A stretch of DNA of 64,000 nucleotides from Kappaphycus alvarezii (taxonomy: Eukaryota; Rhodophyta; Florideophyceae; Gigartinales; Solieriaceae): the NCBI GenBank assembly GCA_002205965.3, contig NADL03000886.1:1-64000 (forward strand). Direction: 5' to 3'. Under the pieces are notes generated by a model. That model searched no databases and was not told the origin of the DNA. It saw only the letters and a program-made list of their open reading frames with translations. Positions 63,786 to 64,000 of this stretch are shown in pieces. Within the stretch, counting starts at the first letter, position 1; every line of letters starts with the position of its first letter. The position numbers and the translations under genes were made by a program.

Positions 63786-64000
63786 AGGATGACCGAGCCA
63801 CGACCGCGAGCAGTACACTCGAGTCATTACCCATGCCAACATCGAAAGCGGCAGTTCCTTCGAAGTCTTGAAACAACGACTTGTCAAAGGTCATATGCGA
63901 TGTAGCACTAGAGTCGACATGCCAGGTCATTGACCTAGCCTGTGATACTTTCTGCGAGGATACCATGAGGCACACAAAGTCACCAGAGTCACTAGTATCA
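63778..64000 (-). pseudogene. pol: D2 pol: protease
   Basis: WHVDSSATSHMTFDKSLF, with a D-S-S active-site triplet, is preceded by VCLMVSSQKVSQA, the linker from gag. A one-base break near 63810-63825 separates it from integrase. It runs off the window edge. Confidence 0.85.

Larger units (their letters stand above)
61572..64000 (-). mobile_element. D2: partial copia element, family D, running off the window
   Basis: From right to left on the minus strand it contains protease, integrase, linker and RT up to the segment RFRMKDLNEARTCLGFEIYRDINGK, cut by the A LTR. Gag and 5' LTR lie beyond 64000. Confidence 0.87.

Overview
This 64 kb window is eukaryotic repeat DNA made almost entirely of Ty1/copia-type LTR retrotransposons that are nested, tandemly joined and partly inverted. 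I see no host gene, rRNA gene or functional tRNA gene. The host cannot be named from the sequence. It must be a eukaryote: the elements carry spliceable GT-AG introns, and all recognisable primer-binding sites match the anticodon arm of initiator tRNA-Met in the CTGGG...CCCAG-stem form, as in animals and some protists rather than land plants.

Families (my labels): A (LTR about 1.24 kb), B (LTR about 1.3-1.5 kb), C (LTR about 1.15-1.35 kb, nine LTR copies), D (LTR with a 190-bp tandem duplication), E (LTR 433 bp), F (one short pol fragment) and a miniature TRIM-like element (LTR 80 bp). Where the region is present, internal order is LTR - PBS - leader - accessory zinc-finger ORF (B, C, E) - structured leader segment (A, B, C) - gag - protease - integrase - RT - RNase H - polypurine tract - LTR.

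Layout: 1-7818, element A1 (minus). 7819-9754, A-LTR scrap, F fragment and 3' part of D1 (minus). 9755-29027, a tandem C array (C1, C2, C3; minus) in which the same solo-LTR insertion recurs. 29028-29184, B-LTR scrap. 29185-35946, C7 (plus, nearly full length). 35947-44020, element B (minus), with the only uninterrupted gag-pol (1368 codons) and a TRIM-like segment between its 5' LTR and its own PBS. 44022-45368, C8 fragment (plus). 45369-46891, 5' part of E (plus), cut inside gag. 46892-55834, C5 and partial C6 (minus) sharing one LTR. 55835-60319, A2 (minus). 60320-61571, a complete A LTR in the opposite orientation fused to A2 protease. 61572-64000, D2 (minus).

Most copies differ from each other by scattered 1-2 nt indels that break frames. 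Either the copies are decayed or the assembly keeps long-read indel errors; the sequence alone cannot decide.

Most interesting: (1) a TRIM-like miniature whose LTR carries a Pol III A-box and whose internal start carries a perfect B-box/T-arm; (2) a two-finger U1/matrin-type C2H2 protein encoded upstream of gag in three families, whose start codon lies in a 16-nt exon joined by a conserved intron; (3) a leader RNA element before gag with a compensatory base change between families; (4) internal (half-tRNA) initiator tRNA-Met priming in every family whose PBS is visible.
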